A DNA stretch of 64,000 nucleotides from the NCBI RefSeq assembly GCF_014596745.1, contig NZ_JABTCF010000010.1, forward strand, positions 151,246 to 215,245. Reading direction: 5' to 3'. This document shows positions 18,279 to 27,334 of the stretch, in pieces (position 1 is the first letter of the stretch; every line of letters begins with the position of its first letter). The stretch is from Maribacter aquimaris. GTDB lineage: Bacteria; Bacteroidota; Bacteroidia; Flavobacteriales; Flavobacteriaceae. The notes under the pieces were generated by a model. The model had not been told where the DNA came from and searched no databases. It was given only the letters and a program-made list of their open reading frames with translations. A program made the position numbers and the translations under genes.

Positions 18279-18839
18279 TTATTGGTTGATGGGTATCCTT
18301 ATTTTGGTTAGGTCCCAAGAAAGCGTCAGGTATAATTGATCATCCTCCTCGAAGTCCATCGTTAGTTGTTGTTCAACGATAGTTGACTTTTCAACAGGGA
18401 CTTCAAAAACAATGACATCGGCTTTAGGATTCCGCGTTGTTTTCTTACCACCACTGAGAATGGTAACCCCCCAATCGGGTATTTCACTATTGAAAATCAC
18501 TTTCCAACTATCTTTATTGGGTATTGTCCAAAAGGAATAGGTGCCGGCAGGGAGTATTTTGTCAATAATCTTGATATCTGTAGCCGTAATGAATTTTGTG
18601 GGTTCGTTAGCCCCAGTACGCCAGACCACATCATAAGGAACGAGGTCTCCAAAGATCGTGCGTCCTTTTTTAAAGGGACCTGAATAATTGATGGATAGGT
18701 CCATTCCATTTTCCGTATAGGTCTTCGTGGTTTCCGGGCTGATTTTTTTTGTCTGCTCTTTCATGTAGGGCATACCAACGAAAAAAACCAAGGCCAATAA
18801 AGCAACTATTATCAGGATAATCCATTTTAATTTTTTCAT
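18279..18839 (-). CDS. DUF2911 domain-containing exported protein
   Basis: A 186-residue protein with one N-terminal hydrophobic anchor (LKWIILIIVALLALVFFVG) followed by a beta-rich domain recognisable as DUF2911, a family common in Bacteroidota. Typical phrases are GDLVPYDVVWRTGANEPT, LPAGTYSFWTIPNKDSWKVI and LTLSWDLTKIRIP. The ATG at 18839 is preferred to a TTG two codons earlier. It lies 24 bases after galM on the same strand and is probably co-transcribed. The biochemical function of DUF2911 is unknown to me; export and anchoring are inferred from the N-terminus. Confidence 0.85.
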   Translation of the reverse strand: MKKLKWIILIIVALLALVFFVGMPYMKEQTKKISPETTKTYTENGMDLSINYSGPFKKGRTIFGDLVPYDVVWRTGANEPTKFITATDIKIIDKILPAGTYSFWTIPNKDSWKVIFNSEIPDWGVTILSGGKKTTRNPKADVIVFEVPVEKSTIVEQQLTMDFEEDDQLYLTLSWDLTKIRIPINQ

Positions 18840-18863
18840 TTTCAAATTTTTGGGTGTTCCGAT

Positions 18864-19772
18864 CTAAGTTACTAAATCAAATTTAAAGATAGTTGCATTG
18901 CGATAGGTTTCGTTGGGTCTGAGTACACTGCTCGGAAAATGTGGTTGATTGGGCGCATCGGGAAAGTTTTGGGTCTCAAAACATATGGCAGGGAAACTGT
19001 TGGGGGTATAGACGACCAATCCTCTTTGATTGGTGTTTACCTCCATTGAAATACCTGATTTTTTGGAGTATACCATGGCCGCAAAACTACTATTGTCATC
19101 CGTGGCGAAGGGGGTGTCCAATCGGGTTTGACCGATTTGACGCACTGATTTGAAATCAAATTCTGTTCCTTCGACAGGTAGTACTTTACCTGTGGGTAAT
19201 AAATTCGTATTCGTTTCCAAGACTTTAGGACAATTTAATCTAAGAAAGTAATGATCGATACTGTCTTCCCTGTCCAATTTAAAATAGGAATGGTTGGTCA
19301 TATTCACCACTGTCGTTAAATCGGTCGTAGCTTCATGGATTATAAAAAGTTCATTATTCCTTATTTTGTAGGTTACAGTAGCTTTTAGATTACCGGGATA
19401 ACCCTCTTCCAAATGTTTGCTCATATAGGAAAGCCTTACGAAAGGTTCATCACCGTGGGCGATTTCCTCAACGGTCCAATATTTTTTGGCAAAACCTTCC
19501 TTGCCCCCATGTAGGTGAATACCGTTTACAGAAGGTAAAGGATAGTTTTTCCAATCGAGGTTGAAACCGCCATTCGAAATACGCCCGGCATATCGGCCTA
19601 CACAAGCGCCTAAAGATCTAGTGTCATTAGGGTATTTACTCGGATAGTCATAACCTACGACTACATTTGTATATCTTCCTTCATCATCCTTGACCAATAA
19701 TTTTTGTATGATCGCACCATAATCCAATACGATCAAAGTGATAAAAGGGTTGCTTATTGTAACTTGTTTCAA
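18864..19772 (-). CDS. galM: Aldose 1-epimerase
   Basis: A 302-residue cytoplasmic mutarotase that interconverts alpha and beta anomers of aldoses such as galactose or glucose. Family motifs in order are GYDYPSKYPNDTRSLGACVG, RYAGRISNGGF, LHGGKEGFAKKYW, the catalytic His region NMTNHSYFKLD, and the catalytic Glu region ICFETQNFPDAPNQPHFP. Length is normal, and translation seems to begin at TTG (19772), since no ATG precedes the conserved N-terminus. It shares a strand with the DUF2911 gene; no other sugar-catabolic genes are adjacent. Confidence 0.92.
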   Translation of the reverse strand: MKQVTISNPFITLIVLDYGAIIQKLLVKDDEGRYTNVVVGYDYPSKYPNDTRSLGACVGRYAGRISNGGFNLDWKNYPLPSVNGIHLHGGKEGFAKKYWTVEEIAHGDEPFVRLSYMSKHLEEGYPGNLKATVTYKIRNNELFIIHEATTDLTTVVNMTNHSYFKLDREDSIDHYFLRLNCPKVLETNTNLLPTGKVLPVEGTEFDFKSVRQIGQTRLDTPFATDDNSSFAAMVYSKKSGISMEVNTNQRGLVVYTPNSFPAICFETQNFPDAPNQPHFPSSVLRPNETYRNATIFKFDLVT

Positions 19773-19878
19773 GAAAATCGAATTTAAATCGACGTAAAAT
19801 TAAAGGTTTTTGCAACATTGACCTATTAATATCGTCCTTAGGGAAATAGAACAGCTAAAACCAACAGCAAGTTATACA

Positions 19879-20421
19879 ATGTTTCATATTGATGTGGTAG
19901 AACAATGTAAGGCCAATGATCGTAAGGCCCAAATGCAACTTTACAAACAGTATTGTGAAGGCATGTTCTGTGTAGCCATGCGTTATGTTCAAAACACCAA
20001 TGATGCAGAGGATGTTATACAGGAAGCTTTTATAAAGGCTTTCCAGAAGATCCATCAATTTAAGGGAGAGGTTACGTTTGGGGCCTGGTTAAAACGCATT
20101 GTCATCAATAAGAGTATTGATTTTTTAAAAACAAAAAAACAGCATTTGGTAGCATTGGATGAGAATTATTTGAAGATCACCGATGATAATGACTGGACGG
20201 TAGATAATGGAATCACCATAGATCGTGTTAAGTCGGCAATAGGGAAGCTTCCCGATAAGTACCGATATGTGGTCATGATGTTCCTGATTGAGGGGTATGA
20301 CCATAGGGAAATTGCACAGGTCTTAAAACTGACCGAAACCACAAGTAGGACACGATTATTACGGGGTAAAAGCTATTTAAAGGAATTATTAATGGAAAAA
20401 AACTATGGCACAAGATCTTAG
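19879..20421 (+). CDS. ECF-family RNA polymerase sigma factor
   Basis: A 180-residue ECF sigma factor. Region 2 is visible at about 20-75 (YCEGMFCVAMRYVQNTNDAE, then DVIQEAFIKAFQKI) and region 4 at about 125-175 (LPDKYRYVVMMFLIEGYDHR, followed by EIAQVLKLTETTSRTRLLRG). It should direct RNA polymerase to a small regulon, probably including its own operon. The next gene, encoding a single-pass membrane protein, starts inside its last 17 bases, the usual place for an anti-sigma factor. It is not linked to a SusC or FecR gene, so it is not the nutrient-import type. Confidence 0.92.
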   Translation: MFHIDVVEQCKANDRKAQMQLYKQYCEGMFCVAMRYVQNTNDAEDVIQEAFIKAFQKIHQFKGEVTFGAWLKRIVINKSIDFLKTKKQHLVALDENYLKITDDNDWTVDNGITIDRVKSAIGKLPDKYRYVVMMFLIEGYDHREIAQVLKLTETTSRTRLLRGKSYLKELLMEKNYGTRS

Positions 20422-20989
20422 GGATTTATTTAAAAAAGAGCAGTGCGAGGAAGGGTTCGCAATGACAAAGGGGCATGAACAGCGATTTGAACAACTGTTG
20501 GAGAAAGAGCTCCCACAAAAAAGGAAGAACCCATTCTTTTTTGTCAAGATTGCGGCAGCTATTTTAGTTTTGATCGGTTCGGGATTGTTCTTTTATATGC
20601 ATAGGGATAACACCGGCATTACGACGACCATCGTAACTGAAAACCCTGATAAGGACACCAAGACAGGGATTTCCTTGGGGGATCTTTCGCCCGACTTAAA
20701 AAAAGTTGAAAACTATTATGTGGCCAATATCAACCTTGAACTTTCGAAATTGGATGTTTCCGGGGATACGAAGGATATGGTAGAAAGTTATATGGAGCGA
20801 TTGTCGGAATTGAATGCGGAATACAAAAATCTAAATTTCGAACTCAATCAAATAGGACCGAATGACCAGACGATATCGGCACTGATAAAGAATCTACAAT
20901 TACGACTGCAGCTGTTACAGCAATTGAAATCGAAGTTAAATGAAATACAATCATCAAAAAACGAACAGTATGAAACGAATGCGATTTAA
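20405..20989 (+). CDS. Single-pass membrane protein, putative anti-sigma factor
   Basis: A 194-residue protein with a charged cytoplasmic N-terminal region (about 1-43), one membrane segment (about 44-65, FVKIAAAILVLIGSGLFFY) and a periplasmic part of about 130 residues with predicted helices. It overlaps the ECF sigma gene by 17 bases. Size, topology and coupling fit an anti-sigma factor, but I see no ZAS (HxxxCxxC) or FecR signature, so the assignment rests on context. Its 3' end overlaps the start of the repeat protein that follows by 20 bases. Confidence 0.65.
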   Translation: MAQDLRDLFKKEQCEEGFAMTKGHEQRFEQLLEKELPQKRKNPFFFVKIAAAILVLIGSGLFFYMHRDNTGITTTIVTENPDKDTKTGISLGDLSPDLKKVENYYVANINLELSKLDVSGDTKDMVESYMERLSELNAEYKNLNFELNQIGPNDQTISALIKNLQLRLQLLQQLKSKLNEIQSSKNEQYETNAI

Positions 20990-22415
20990 ATCGATAACCA
21001 TGGTCGTAACCCTATTGGCAATTGGGGTTTATGGTCAAGAACAGCGTAAGACCTTTAATGAGGTTTTCAATGTCAATCCAGAAACAGTCCTCGACATCAA
21101 TACAAGTAATGTCGATATTGAATTTGAGACTTGGAACAAAAACCAGATAGCTGTGGAGGCGACCATCTTCCTTGATGGTGCTACGGATGAAGAGGCAAAG
21201 GAATATTTTGAACAGGCAGATATCGAAATTGTTGGCAATAGTAAAAAAGTATCTATCGTCACAGGTGTTGGTAATGCCTATGGTTTTAAATTTTCTTCAG
21301 GAGGAGGGTATGAGGATTTTGATATCGATATTCCCAATTTCCATTTTGAAATGCCCGAGATGCCCGAAATGCCCGAGATGCCCGAGATGGATATACACGA
21401 TTTACATATCGATTTGTCCGATATGCCCATGCCTCCCGTACCTGCGGTTGAATTCGACTATGACGCCTATCAAAAGGATGGGGAGGAATACCTTAAAAAA
21501 TGGCAGAAGAAGTTTGACAAGGGCTTTGATAAGGAATACGAAAGAAAAATGGAGGCATGGGGCGAAAAGATGGCAGCCAAACAGGAGGCAATGGCCAAAC
21601 GACAAGAAGCCATGGCCGAAAAACGAGAGGCGATGATCGAGAAAAGGATGGAGGCCCAGGAAAGGCAAATGGAAGCAAGGGCAGTGGTTATGGAAAAACG
21701 TGCCAAGGAAATGGAAGAACGAAAGGAGCATATGTTGGAATTGCGTGAAAGGCACGACAATGCCCCTACTGTTTTTTATTATTCAACAGCAAAGGGGAAG
21801 AAAAAATTCAAGGTTCGAAAATCCATTAAGGTTAAGATGCCAAAGGGTATGAAGATCAATATGAATGTACGTCACGGAGCGGTTAAATTGGCTGAAAACA
21901 CAAAAAACATCAATGCGAAATTATCCTATAGTACCCTATGGGCAACCACCATTGATGGGGATGAAACCACAATTACAACCTCGTATTCACCGGTGCGTGT
22001 CAAACGTTGGAATTATGGTTTGTTGCAAGCCGATTATTCCGATGATGTTGATTTGAGTGAGGTGCTCAACTTAAGGTTGCGTGCCACATCCTCTGATGTT
22101 ACCATTCATACACTGATGGAACACGCCATTATACATACGAAGATGGGGCCGTTAAAAATCAATGCGATTTCCGATAGTTTCAAAGACATTGATATATCGA
22201 TTGAGAATGCGGAAATGACGTGCGATTTACCACAATCGGATTTCTTAATAACCATTAACCAAACCTTGTCCAAGCTGACCACTCCGCCAAGCCTGGCGTT
22301 GGACCGAGCCCAAAAAGACAAAAATGTAGTCCTTACAGGGTACAATAAGAACATAAATAGTACAAGGTCTATTTACATCAATTCAAAATATAGTGAAGTC
22401 GTTTTAAAGGAATAA
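20970..22415 (+). CDS. Secreted protein with Met-Pro-Glu repeats and a long charged coiled coil
   Basis: A 481-residue exported protein, third in the sigma-factor operon. The start at 20970 (MKRMRFKSIT) is chosen because it gives a signal peptide ending near YGQ; an earlier in-frame ATG only adds residues encoded within the preceding gene. After an N-terminal beta-like region (25-125) come a four-and-a-half-fold MPE repeat (about 128-140), Pro/Asp-rich linkers, and a highly charged helix from about 170 to 262 rich in Met, Glu, Lys and Arg with heptad-like spacing. The C-terminal 200 residues resemble the repetitive beta fold of DUF4097-type adhesin-like proteins (KINAISDSFKDIDISIENAE). Likely location is the periplasm or cell surface. 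Function is unknown; it is a natural candidate for the regulon or signal of the sigma factor. Confidence 0.75.
   Translation: MKRMRFKSITMVVTLLAIGVYGQEQRKTFNEVFNVNPETVLDINTSNVDIEFETWNKNQIAVEATIFLDGATDEEAKEYFEQADIEIVGNSKKVSIVTGVGNAYGFKFSSGGGYEDFDIDIPNFHFEMPEMPEMPEMPEMDIHDLHIDLSDMPMPPVPAVEFDYDAYQKDGEEYLKKWQKKFDKGFDKEYERKMEAWGEKMAAKQEAMAKRQEAMAEKREAMIEKRMEAQERQMEARAVVMEKRAKEMEERKEHMLELRERHDNAPTVFYYSTAKGKKKFKVRKSIKVKMPKGMKINMNVRHGAVKLAENTKNINAKLSYSTLWATTIDGDETTITTSYSPVRVKRWNYGLLQADYSDDVDLSEVLNLRLRATSSDVTIHTLMEHAIIHTKMGPLKINAISDSFKDIDISIENAEMTCDLPQSDFLITINQTLSKLTTPPSLALDRAQKDKNVVLTGYNKNINSTRSIYINSKYSEVVLKE
21348..21388 (+). repeat. Nine-base tandem repeat encoding MPE
   Basis: The unit ATGCCCGAG or ATGCCCGAA is repeated in tandem about four and a half times in frame, giving Met-Pro-Glu repeats in the third protein of the sigma-factor operon. 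Near-identity of the units suggests recent slippage and possible length variation between strains. Confidence 0.9.
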
Positions 22416-22500
22416 TCCTCAGTTTCCAAGTACCTAAAACCACCCCGGATCTTATCCAAAGGTCATCTTTTCCTCTAACTCCATTACCGTTTTTTAAGTC

Positions 22501-23691
22501 TTATACGTTCGGAAGATTTTTCCAATGTACGATTTCATCATTGTACATGGCATCGAGACCCATCTGTACACAAATGGCAGCATTTGCCCCTGTAGTGATG
22601 TTCGAAATCGGTTTGGTGTTGTTCTGGATACTATCCCTAAAGTCATGCAAGGCCTGTTTGCTGGCATCCTCATGTTCAATGTTCAGGGCATAGCCTTTTC
22701 CTTCGTCCCATTTTACCGTAGCTCCAGAAACTCCATCAACCTCACCCAATTCCTTGTTTTTCATTCCTTCAGGATAGAACCAGGCTTTTGCATAATCCAA
22801 GACAATGGTGCCTTTATCACCTATAGCCTTGATTTGGTAGCCGTCCATGGCATTGCTGGTTAAGCAAGTAAATGTGGCTTTTACGCCATTGGGGTAGGAG
22901 TAGAGAAGATGAATGTTGTCATAGGTTTCACGACCATCTTTCCAATAATCAACACCACCTATTCCCATAACTTTATCTGGAGTCGTCTCGGTCACCCAGT
23001 TTACGAAATCAATCTGGTGGGAACACAGTTCTGCCGTTAAACCACCGGAAAATTCACGATACATTCTCCAATTTATGGCGCGTTCCAATTCTGGACTGGG
23101 AACTTCCCTTCTCCAATTACCATTTCTGTTCCATTGACATTCAAAAGCGGTCAACTTGCCAATCGTTCCTTTTTTGATCATATCTACCACATGGGTGTAA
23201 AGGCGGGAACTGTGATATTGGTGTCCTGTCTGAAATAGGGTTTTTGAGGATTTGACCTTTTCGGCCAAATGTTCAATGCCGGTATACCCTTTAGCCATTG
23301 TTTTTTCGCAATAAACGTGTTTGCCCGCATCCAAGGCATCCATGGCTATTTTGGAATGTGTGCTAAAAGGGGTCGATACCAATATGGCATCAACATCAGG
23401 GTTGTCCAAAAGTTTGCGATAATCTTTATATCCTTGGGCTTTTCCCTCAACTTTGCCAAGCCCGTTTTCCAAACGAAAGGGTAGGGTGTCAGAACAAGCG
23501 ATCACATTGAATTTATCCAATTGATTGATTAGGGGAATGAGGCCTGACCCTCTGCTTCCCGTTCCAATTACCCCAATATTCACGGTATCATTGGCACCTT
23601 TATAGTTGTTGATGTTTCCAAAAATCGATGTTGATGTGGCGACTGCTGCAGTAGCCAAACTTCCTTTTACTACAAATTCCCTGCGTTTCAT
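22501..23691 (-). CDS. Gfo/Idh/MocA-family oxidoreductase with Tat-type signal
   Basis: A 396-residue NAD(P)-dependent oxidoreductase. The N-terminus MKRREFVVKGSLATAAVA has twin arginines and a hydrophobic run, typical of the Tat-exported branch that carries its cofactor across folded. The Rossmann motif is IGVIGTGSRGSG (about 39-50), followed by DVDAILVSTPFSTHSKIA and HVYCEKTMAKG, where the usual EKP reads EKT. The C-terminal half is the substrate-binding alpha/beta domain. Members oxidise or rearrange sugars, inositols and glycosides in the periplasm; a tatC gene lies elsewhere in this window at 40531. No neighbour identifies the substrate. Confidence 0.88.
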   Translation of the reverse strand: MKRREFVVKGSLATAAVATSTSIFGNINNYKGANDTVNIGVIGTGSRGSGLIPLINQLDKFNVIACSDTLPFRLENGLGKVEGKAQGYKDYRKLLDNPDVDAILVSTPFSTHSKIAMDALDAGKHVYCEKTMAKGYTGIEHLAEKVKSSKTLFQTGHQYHSSRLYTHVVDMIKKGTIGKLTAFECQWNRNGNWRREVPSPELERAINWRMYREFSGGLTAELCSHQIDFVNWVTETTPDKVMGIGGVDYWKDGRETYDNIHLLYSYPNGVKATFTCLTSNAMDGYQIKAIGDKGTIVLDYAKAWFYPEGMKNKELGEVDGVSGATVKWDEGKGYALNIEHEDASKQALHDFRDSIQNNTKPISNITTGANAAICVQMGLDAMYNDEIVHWKNLPNV

Positions 23692-24008
23692 TTTTACAAT
23701 TTTGCGTTCTAGCTTTTTTGAAATTCCTTTTTCCTGTTTGTTAATGCTTATTCATTGTTGAAAACCTTAGCTGCTGTTTGTGTTGGGGTTGAGTTCCGTA
23801 GTGCCTTTGTTTTGGTCTGTTTCCAATGGGGAGCCACTAAAAAATAGCGGGTTGTTCGCTGAAAATTGAAGATTCAAAGGATTACATTCTTGACGTCCCA
23901 TTGGTGTATCAATGATTTATGGTCTTAAAGATAATCGGATATTTTCGTAAATAAAAAAAAGCGACCCGTAAAAATCGCTTTTATAATTTTTGAGGATGGC
24001 AATGGTTG
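23692..24008. other. Intergenic region upstream of the Gfo/Idh gene
   Basis: About 317 bases between two minus-strand genes. The right end holds the msrA terminator. An eight-base inverted repeat, CCAATGGG at 23823-23830 and CCCATTGG at 23897-23904, is separated by 66 bases and may be chance. I see no gene. Confidence 0.5.
23956..23983 (-). terminator. Rho-independent terminator of msrA
   Basis: Inverted repeat AAAAGCGA / TCGCTTTT with a 10-base loop, flanked by A and T runs so that it could work on both strands. It lies 26 bases beyond the msrA stop. Confidence 0.8.
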
Positions 24009-24686
24009 TCAGTGCGCCCCTTTTTTCAATAATTCGGGATATTTGGCTTTAAACCTGTTATATCTTGGGATTGAGATGTTTATGATATAGGGGTTGTTCG
24101 GATTCAGCTTTTCATAATCCTGATGATATTCCTCGGCATCATAGAATTTGTCGAATGGCTTGACTTGGGTAACTATGGGTGCACTGTACACCTTGTCTTT
24201 TTTCAATTGGGAAATATAATCCTCAATGATTTTTTTCTCTTCATTATTCGAATAAAATGCAATGGAACGATATTGGGCACCATGATCTGGCCCTTGTCTA
24301 TTCAATGTTGTAGGGTCGTGCGAACCAAAGAACACCTTGACCAAGGTTTTGAAGTCGACCACCTTCGGGTCGTAATATACCTTTACGGCTTCGGCATGGC
24401 TCGTCAAACCTCTTCCGACCTGCTCATAGGTTGGATTTTTCTCAGTGCCTCCTGAATATCCTGAAACAACTTCCTTTACGCCGATGACATCTTCGTAAAT
24501 AGCCTCGACACACCAAAAACAACCGCTCGCAAAATAGGCGACCTTATATTTTTTCAATTCACTGGGGGATAATTTTATCGCGGTTTCAGTATCGATATTG
24601 CCCGAATCCTGCTTCTTGTCCTTTACTTTTGATTCACAACTTAAAGTGATCAAGAGTGTAAATGCCAATAGGGTTAGTTTATTCAT
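24009..24686 (-). CDS. msrA: Lipoprotein peptide-methionine (S)-S-oxide reductase
   Basis: A 225-residue MsrA, which reduces the S epimer of methionine sulfoxide in oxidised proteins. The catalytic motif GCFWCVE is at 55-61 with Cys56 as nucleophile, followed by GVKEVVSGYSGG and the HAEAVKVYYDP motif. The N-terminus carries a lipobox (LITLSCES), so the enzyme should be anchored in the envelope and repair exported proteins rather than cytoplasmic ones. No MsrB domain is fused and no clear resolving cysteine is seen at the C-terminus. It ends at a strong terminator and appears monocistronic. Confidence 0.93.
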   Translation of the reverse strand: MNKLTLLAFTLLITLSCESKVKDKKQDSGNIDTETAIKLSPSELKKYKVAYFASGCFWCVEAIYEDVIGVKEVVSGYSGGTEKNPTYEQVGRGLTSHAEAVKVYYDPKVVDFKTLVKVFFGSHDPTTLNRQGPDHGAQYRSIAFYSNNEEKKIIEDYISQLKKDKVYSAPIVTQVKPFDKFYDAEEYHQDYEKLNPNNPYIINISIPRYNRFKAKYPELLKKGAH

Positions 24687-24770
24687 GGTATGTCTTTTTT
24701 ATTTTAGTTGTTGACTTTCTACTTTACTTACATGGCTAAGGCTTAAAATGTGTTGTGTACCGGAATAGGT

Positions 24771-25490
24771 TCAATCGAAGATCTCATTAAGGAAATAGAT
24801 CATAGAATCCCATGAGCGTCTATTGGACGTAGGTTCAAAGAATAATCCTTTTTCAGGGAATTGTGCTTTGGGATTGGTGAATGCATGTCCGGTATGTCCA
24901 TATATATGGATATTCCAGTCAGCCTTGTGGGTATTCATTTCATCGGAAAGCTTAACCATGTCATTGGGTAATGCCATAGGGTCTTCCCAGCCATGCAGGA
25001 CCAGTACCGCACTTTGGATTTCCTTATTGGGATGGGGAGTGGGCGGGTCCAATAGTCCATGAAAACTTACCACACCCTTTATTTGGGTTCCAGAACGTGC
25101 GAGGTCCAAAACACATTTTCCTCCAAAGCAAAAACCAATAGCCCCAATTTGGGATGCATCGACCGCCTTATGTTTCTTTAAAGTGTCTACCGCCAGTAAC
25201 ATACGCGATTGTAATAAGGGTCGGTCGCGGTCGAGCTCATCCATAAGTTTTTGTGCCTCTTCGGGTCCATTGGCCCGGCGTCCTTTACCGTAATTGTCGA
25301 TGGCAAACCCCACGTAGCCTAATTGGGCTAATTCCGTTGCTTTTTCCACTTCAAATTCAGACTGCCCACTCCACATATGGGAGACCAGTATTCCAGGTTT
25401 GGGCTGAGGGTGGGAGTCATCCCATACCACGACACCCTCAAACTCATTCTTTGAGGCATCCCGGTAGCTTATGTTTTCTTTGATTATCAT
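24771..25490 (-). CDS. Dienelactone hydrolase-family protein
   Basis: A 239-residue alpha/beta hydrolase of the dienelactone hydrolase family. The nucleophile elbow GAIGFCFGGKCV places Cys121 as nucleophile, with the acid in HGWEDPMALP and the histidine in YGHTGHAFTNP, so the triad is Cys-Asp-His as in classical dienelactone hydrolases. No signal peptide is present. Family members hydrolyse lactones or esters; this genome context (msrA downstream, no aromatic-degradation genes) does not identify the substrate. Confidence 0.88.
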   Translation of the reverse strand: MIIKENISYRDASKNEFEGVVVWDDSHPQPKPGILVSHMWSGQSEFEVEKATELAQLGYVGFAIDNYGKGRRANGPEEAQKLMDELDRDRPLLQSRMLLAVDTLKKHKAVDASQIGAIGFCFGGKCVLDLARSGTQIKGVVSFHGLLDPPTPHPNKEIQSAVLVLHGWEDPMALPNDMVKLSDEMNTHKADWNIHIYGHTGHAFTNPKAQFPEKGLFFEPTSNRRSWDSMIYFLNEIFD

Positions 25491-25640
25491 TTATGGATTT
25501 TTTTAAAATATTTCAATTGTGAAAATGTTGTTTTGTATACCAATTAAGGGTCTTGAATTATGATTTTGATAGTCAATTATGTTAAACTTTCTTAAAATTA
25601 AGATAAATGGGTCTTTTGTTCATGAATACTTAATAACTAT

Positions 25641-25672
25641 TTTGGTAAATGCTATGTTTTACTTACTTTTTG
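25641..25672 (+). promoter_or_regulatory. Candidate promoter for the 67-residue protein
   Basis: TTTG at 25641-25644, a 19-base spacer, then TACTTTTTG at 25664-25672. This fits the Bacteroidota pattern except for one additional T in the -7 box. It would give a leader of about 90 bases before the ATG at 25768. Confidence 0.4.
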
Positions 25673-25767
25673 CTGTAGGTTAGGCCTTTAATTAACGACT
25701 ATTGAGTACAGTGGTGGGGATTAATGATAAAGGACACACTACATTAACTAAGTTTATAAGCAATATT

Positions 25768-25971
25768 ATGGGTAGACCGGCAACAAAACCAACGGAATTA
25801 AGGGATGGTTTTTATATAGAAATAAGAAATAGAGGTTCCAAAGCTGGAGTGAAAATCAGAAGGGATACAAAGGAACAAATGCAAATGGCAATTAAAGAAT
25901 ATGAAGTATCCAAGGATGTAGTTGTTATTGGCGAGGTAAGTAAAGGAAAGATATTGGATAACGTGAAATAG
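25768..25971 (+). CDS. Small basic conserved-type protein
   Basis: A 67-residue, Lys/Arg-rich protein beginning MGRPATKPTELRDGFYIEI. The ATG at 25768 is preferred over an upstream in-frame TTG at 25702 because the added residues look unlike a protein start and lie in the presumed leader. It has no signal peptide. The GRPATKPT opening and basic charge suggest nucleic-acid or ribosome contact, but this is only a guess and I recognise no family. It stands alone in a gene-poor stretch behind a candidate promoter. Confidence 0.6.
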   Translation: MGRPATKPTELRDGFYIEIRNRGSKAGVKIRRDTKEQMQMAIKEYEVSKDVVVIGEVSKGKILDNVK

Positions 25972-26595
25972 ATCACAACTGTAACATCCAAATTGGATCC
26001 AAGTATTCATATTCATCATATTTCACCTTTTTTAAAACGATTTTCCTAATAATTTCCGTCACAATCCTAAGTGTCGGTATAGGAAGTAGTTGTGCCTTTA
26101 GGTTCCTTGAACATTTACGGCACTAGGTTTCTAGTGCCAAAAATCGATGAAAATATCCGGGTTCTTTTACCGATTGGACCCTTGAATTGGTATGGGATAC
26201 CGTGCTTAGGGTAGAAGAACGCAGGTGTCTAAAAGCTATCTGCGCTATTTTTTGATTTTACTATCGGAGTAAGGGGTAAGCCATACGTCTGCAATAGGCA
26301 TAGGTGGGATTGAACTTGCTACAGGGGTTCAGTAACAAAAGTGATTTATGAAAGGGCTATGGGTCTTAAGTAATCATGGCCTTTGAGGAAGAAAGGTCGT
26401 TTCCAAATACAGAAATCTTCGGTGAAATGCAGAAATCAACGATAAAGTGTATTATCGCGCATGGGATTTACCCGGTAGAATAGTGTATTTCATCGATGTA
26501 TTGACTTTTTATCTATAAAAGGGTTCACTTCATCGAATATTCGAAAGGGAAACAAGGGTCGTCAGGTTCTATTATAACCAAACTTACTAACAACT
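25972..26595. other. Gene-poor intergenic region with a perfect stem-loop
   Basis: About 620 bases without a convincing coding frame. A perfect 8-bp stem-loop GGCACTAG-GTTT-CTAGTGCC lies at 26119-26138; it is followed by A rather than T on the plus strand, so it is not an obvious terminator for the gene before it. The rest has no motif I recognise. Confidence 0.55.
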
Positions 26596-26871
26596 ATGCG
26601 AACCCTTTTTTTAGTAACCATCTTTTTATTTACGGGCTTTATATCCTTTGCCCATTGTATAGGTCCGAATAAACAAATGAATTCAATAGAAAAGGGTTCC
26701 GCACTAACGTTTTTGTCACTTCCTGCCCAGTCCGTTCAAGAACAGGTAGGTATCTTCAAACTAAGACGTCCTAAAAAGTCCAATCCGGTTGGTATTTATA
26801 AGTTTAAGAATACCAAGGTGAAAAGGGCTCTTGCTTTTAAGACAAAGAGGAATAAACCCAAACTTGCTTAA
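26596..26871 (+). CDS. Small secreted protein with basic YKFKN tail (paralogue A)
   Basis: A 91-residue protein with a clear signal peptide (RTLFLVTIFLFTGFISFAHC) and a strongly basic C-terminal tail, YKFKNTKVKRALAFKTKRNK then PKLA. The same tail pattern, YKFKNxxVKxALxFxTKxxKPKL, occurs in the 85-residue secreted protein at 27922, while the region between signal and tail differs in the two. This shows a paralogous pair under selection at the C-terminus. Function is unknown; a periplasmic or secreted peptide contacting an acidic partner is one possibility. Confidence 0.7.
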   Translation: MRTLFLVTIFLFTGFISFAHCIGPNKQMNSIEKGSALTFLSLPAQSVQEQVGIFKLRRPKKSNPVGIYKFKNTKVKRALAFKTKRNKPKLA

Positions 26872-27334
26872 TCGTAGGTGTTATTGATACAACGTAGTCC
26901 AATCGGTCCGTAATGATCGTTTCCTTCCGGTTTACCTTTGATTCTTTCTATCAGCTTGACTCTTTGTATCAGTTTGATTTTTTAGGTATTTTGTTTTAAA
27001 AAGGAGAACAAACAGGTGTGTTTTAAAACTATTCTGTTATCATCGATCTTCAAGGCTATCCAATGATTCAGACAGTAGTGAAGAAACTTCCGGGTTTATT
27101 TCGGATCACAGGATTTTTACTATTTCCGTATTACAATCGTTGAACTATTTTATAGATACCATTTGGCTTCCTCATTTCGCATTACAAACCCAGATCAAGA
27201 ACAATTTATGGGTATTTGGATATTCATGATAATAATCGAGTTAATCTAAATAGGAAAAATTCTGTATTTCTAACGCCTCTGAACGGAATCCTAAAGAAGG
27301 AACGGCCTATTTTTGATTTCGTTTTAAATCAAGT

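Noticed and set aside
21172..21636. Second plus-strand frame with Cys-Pro repeats inside the repeat protein gene
   Set aside because: It is the shifted reading of the same nine-base repeat; only the frame with signal peptide and MPE units makes sense.
25702..25767. TTG-initiated extension of the 67-residue protein
   Set aside because: The added residues lie in the presumed leader behind the candidate promoter and resemble no protein start; the ATG at 25768 is simpler.
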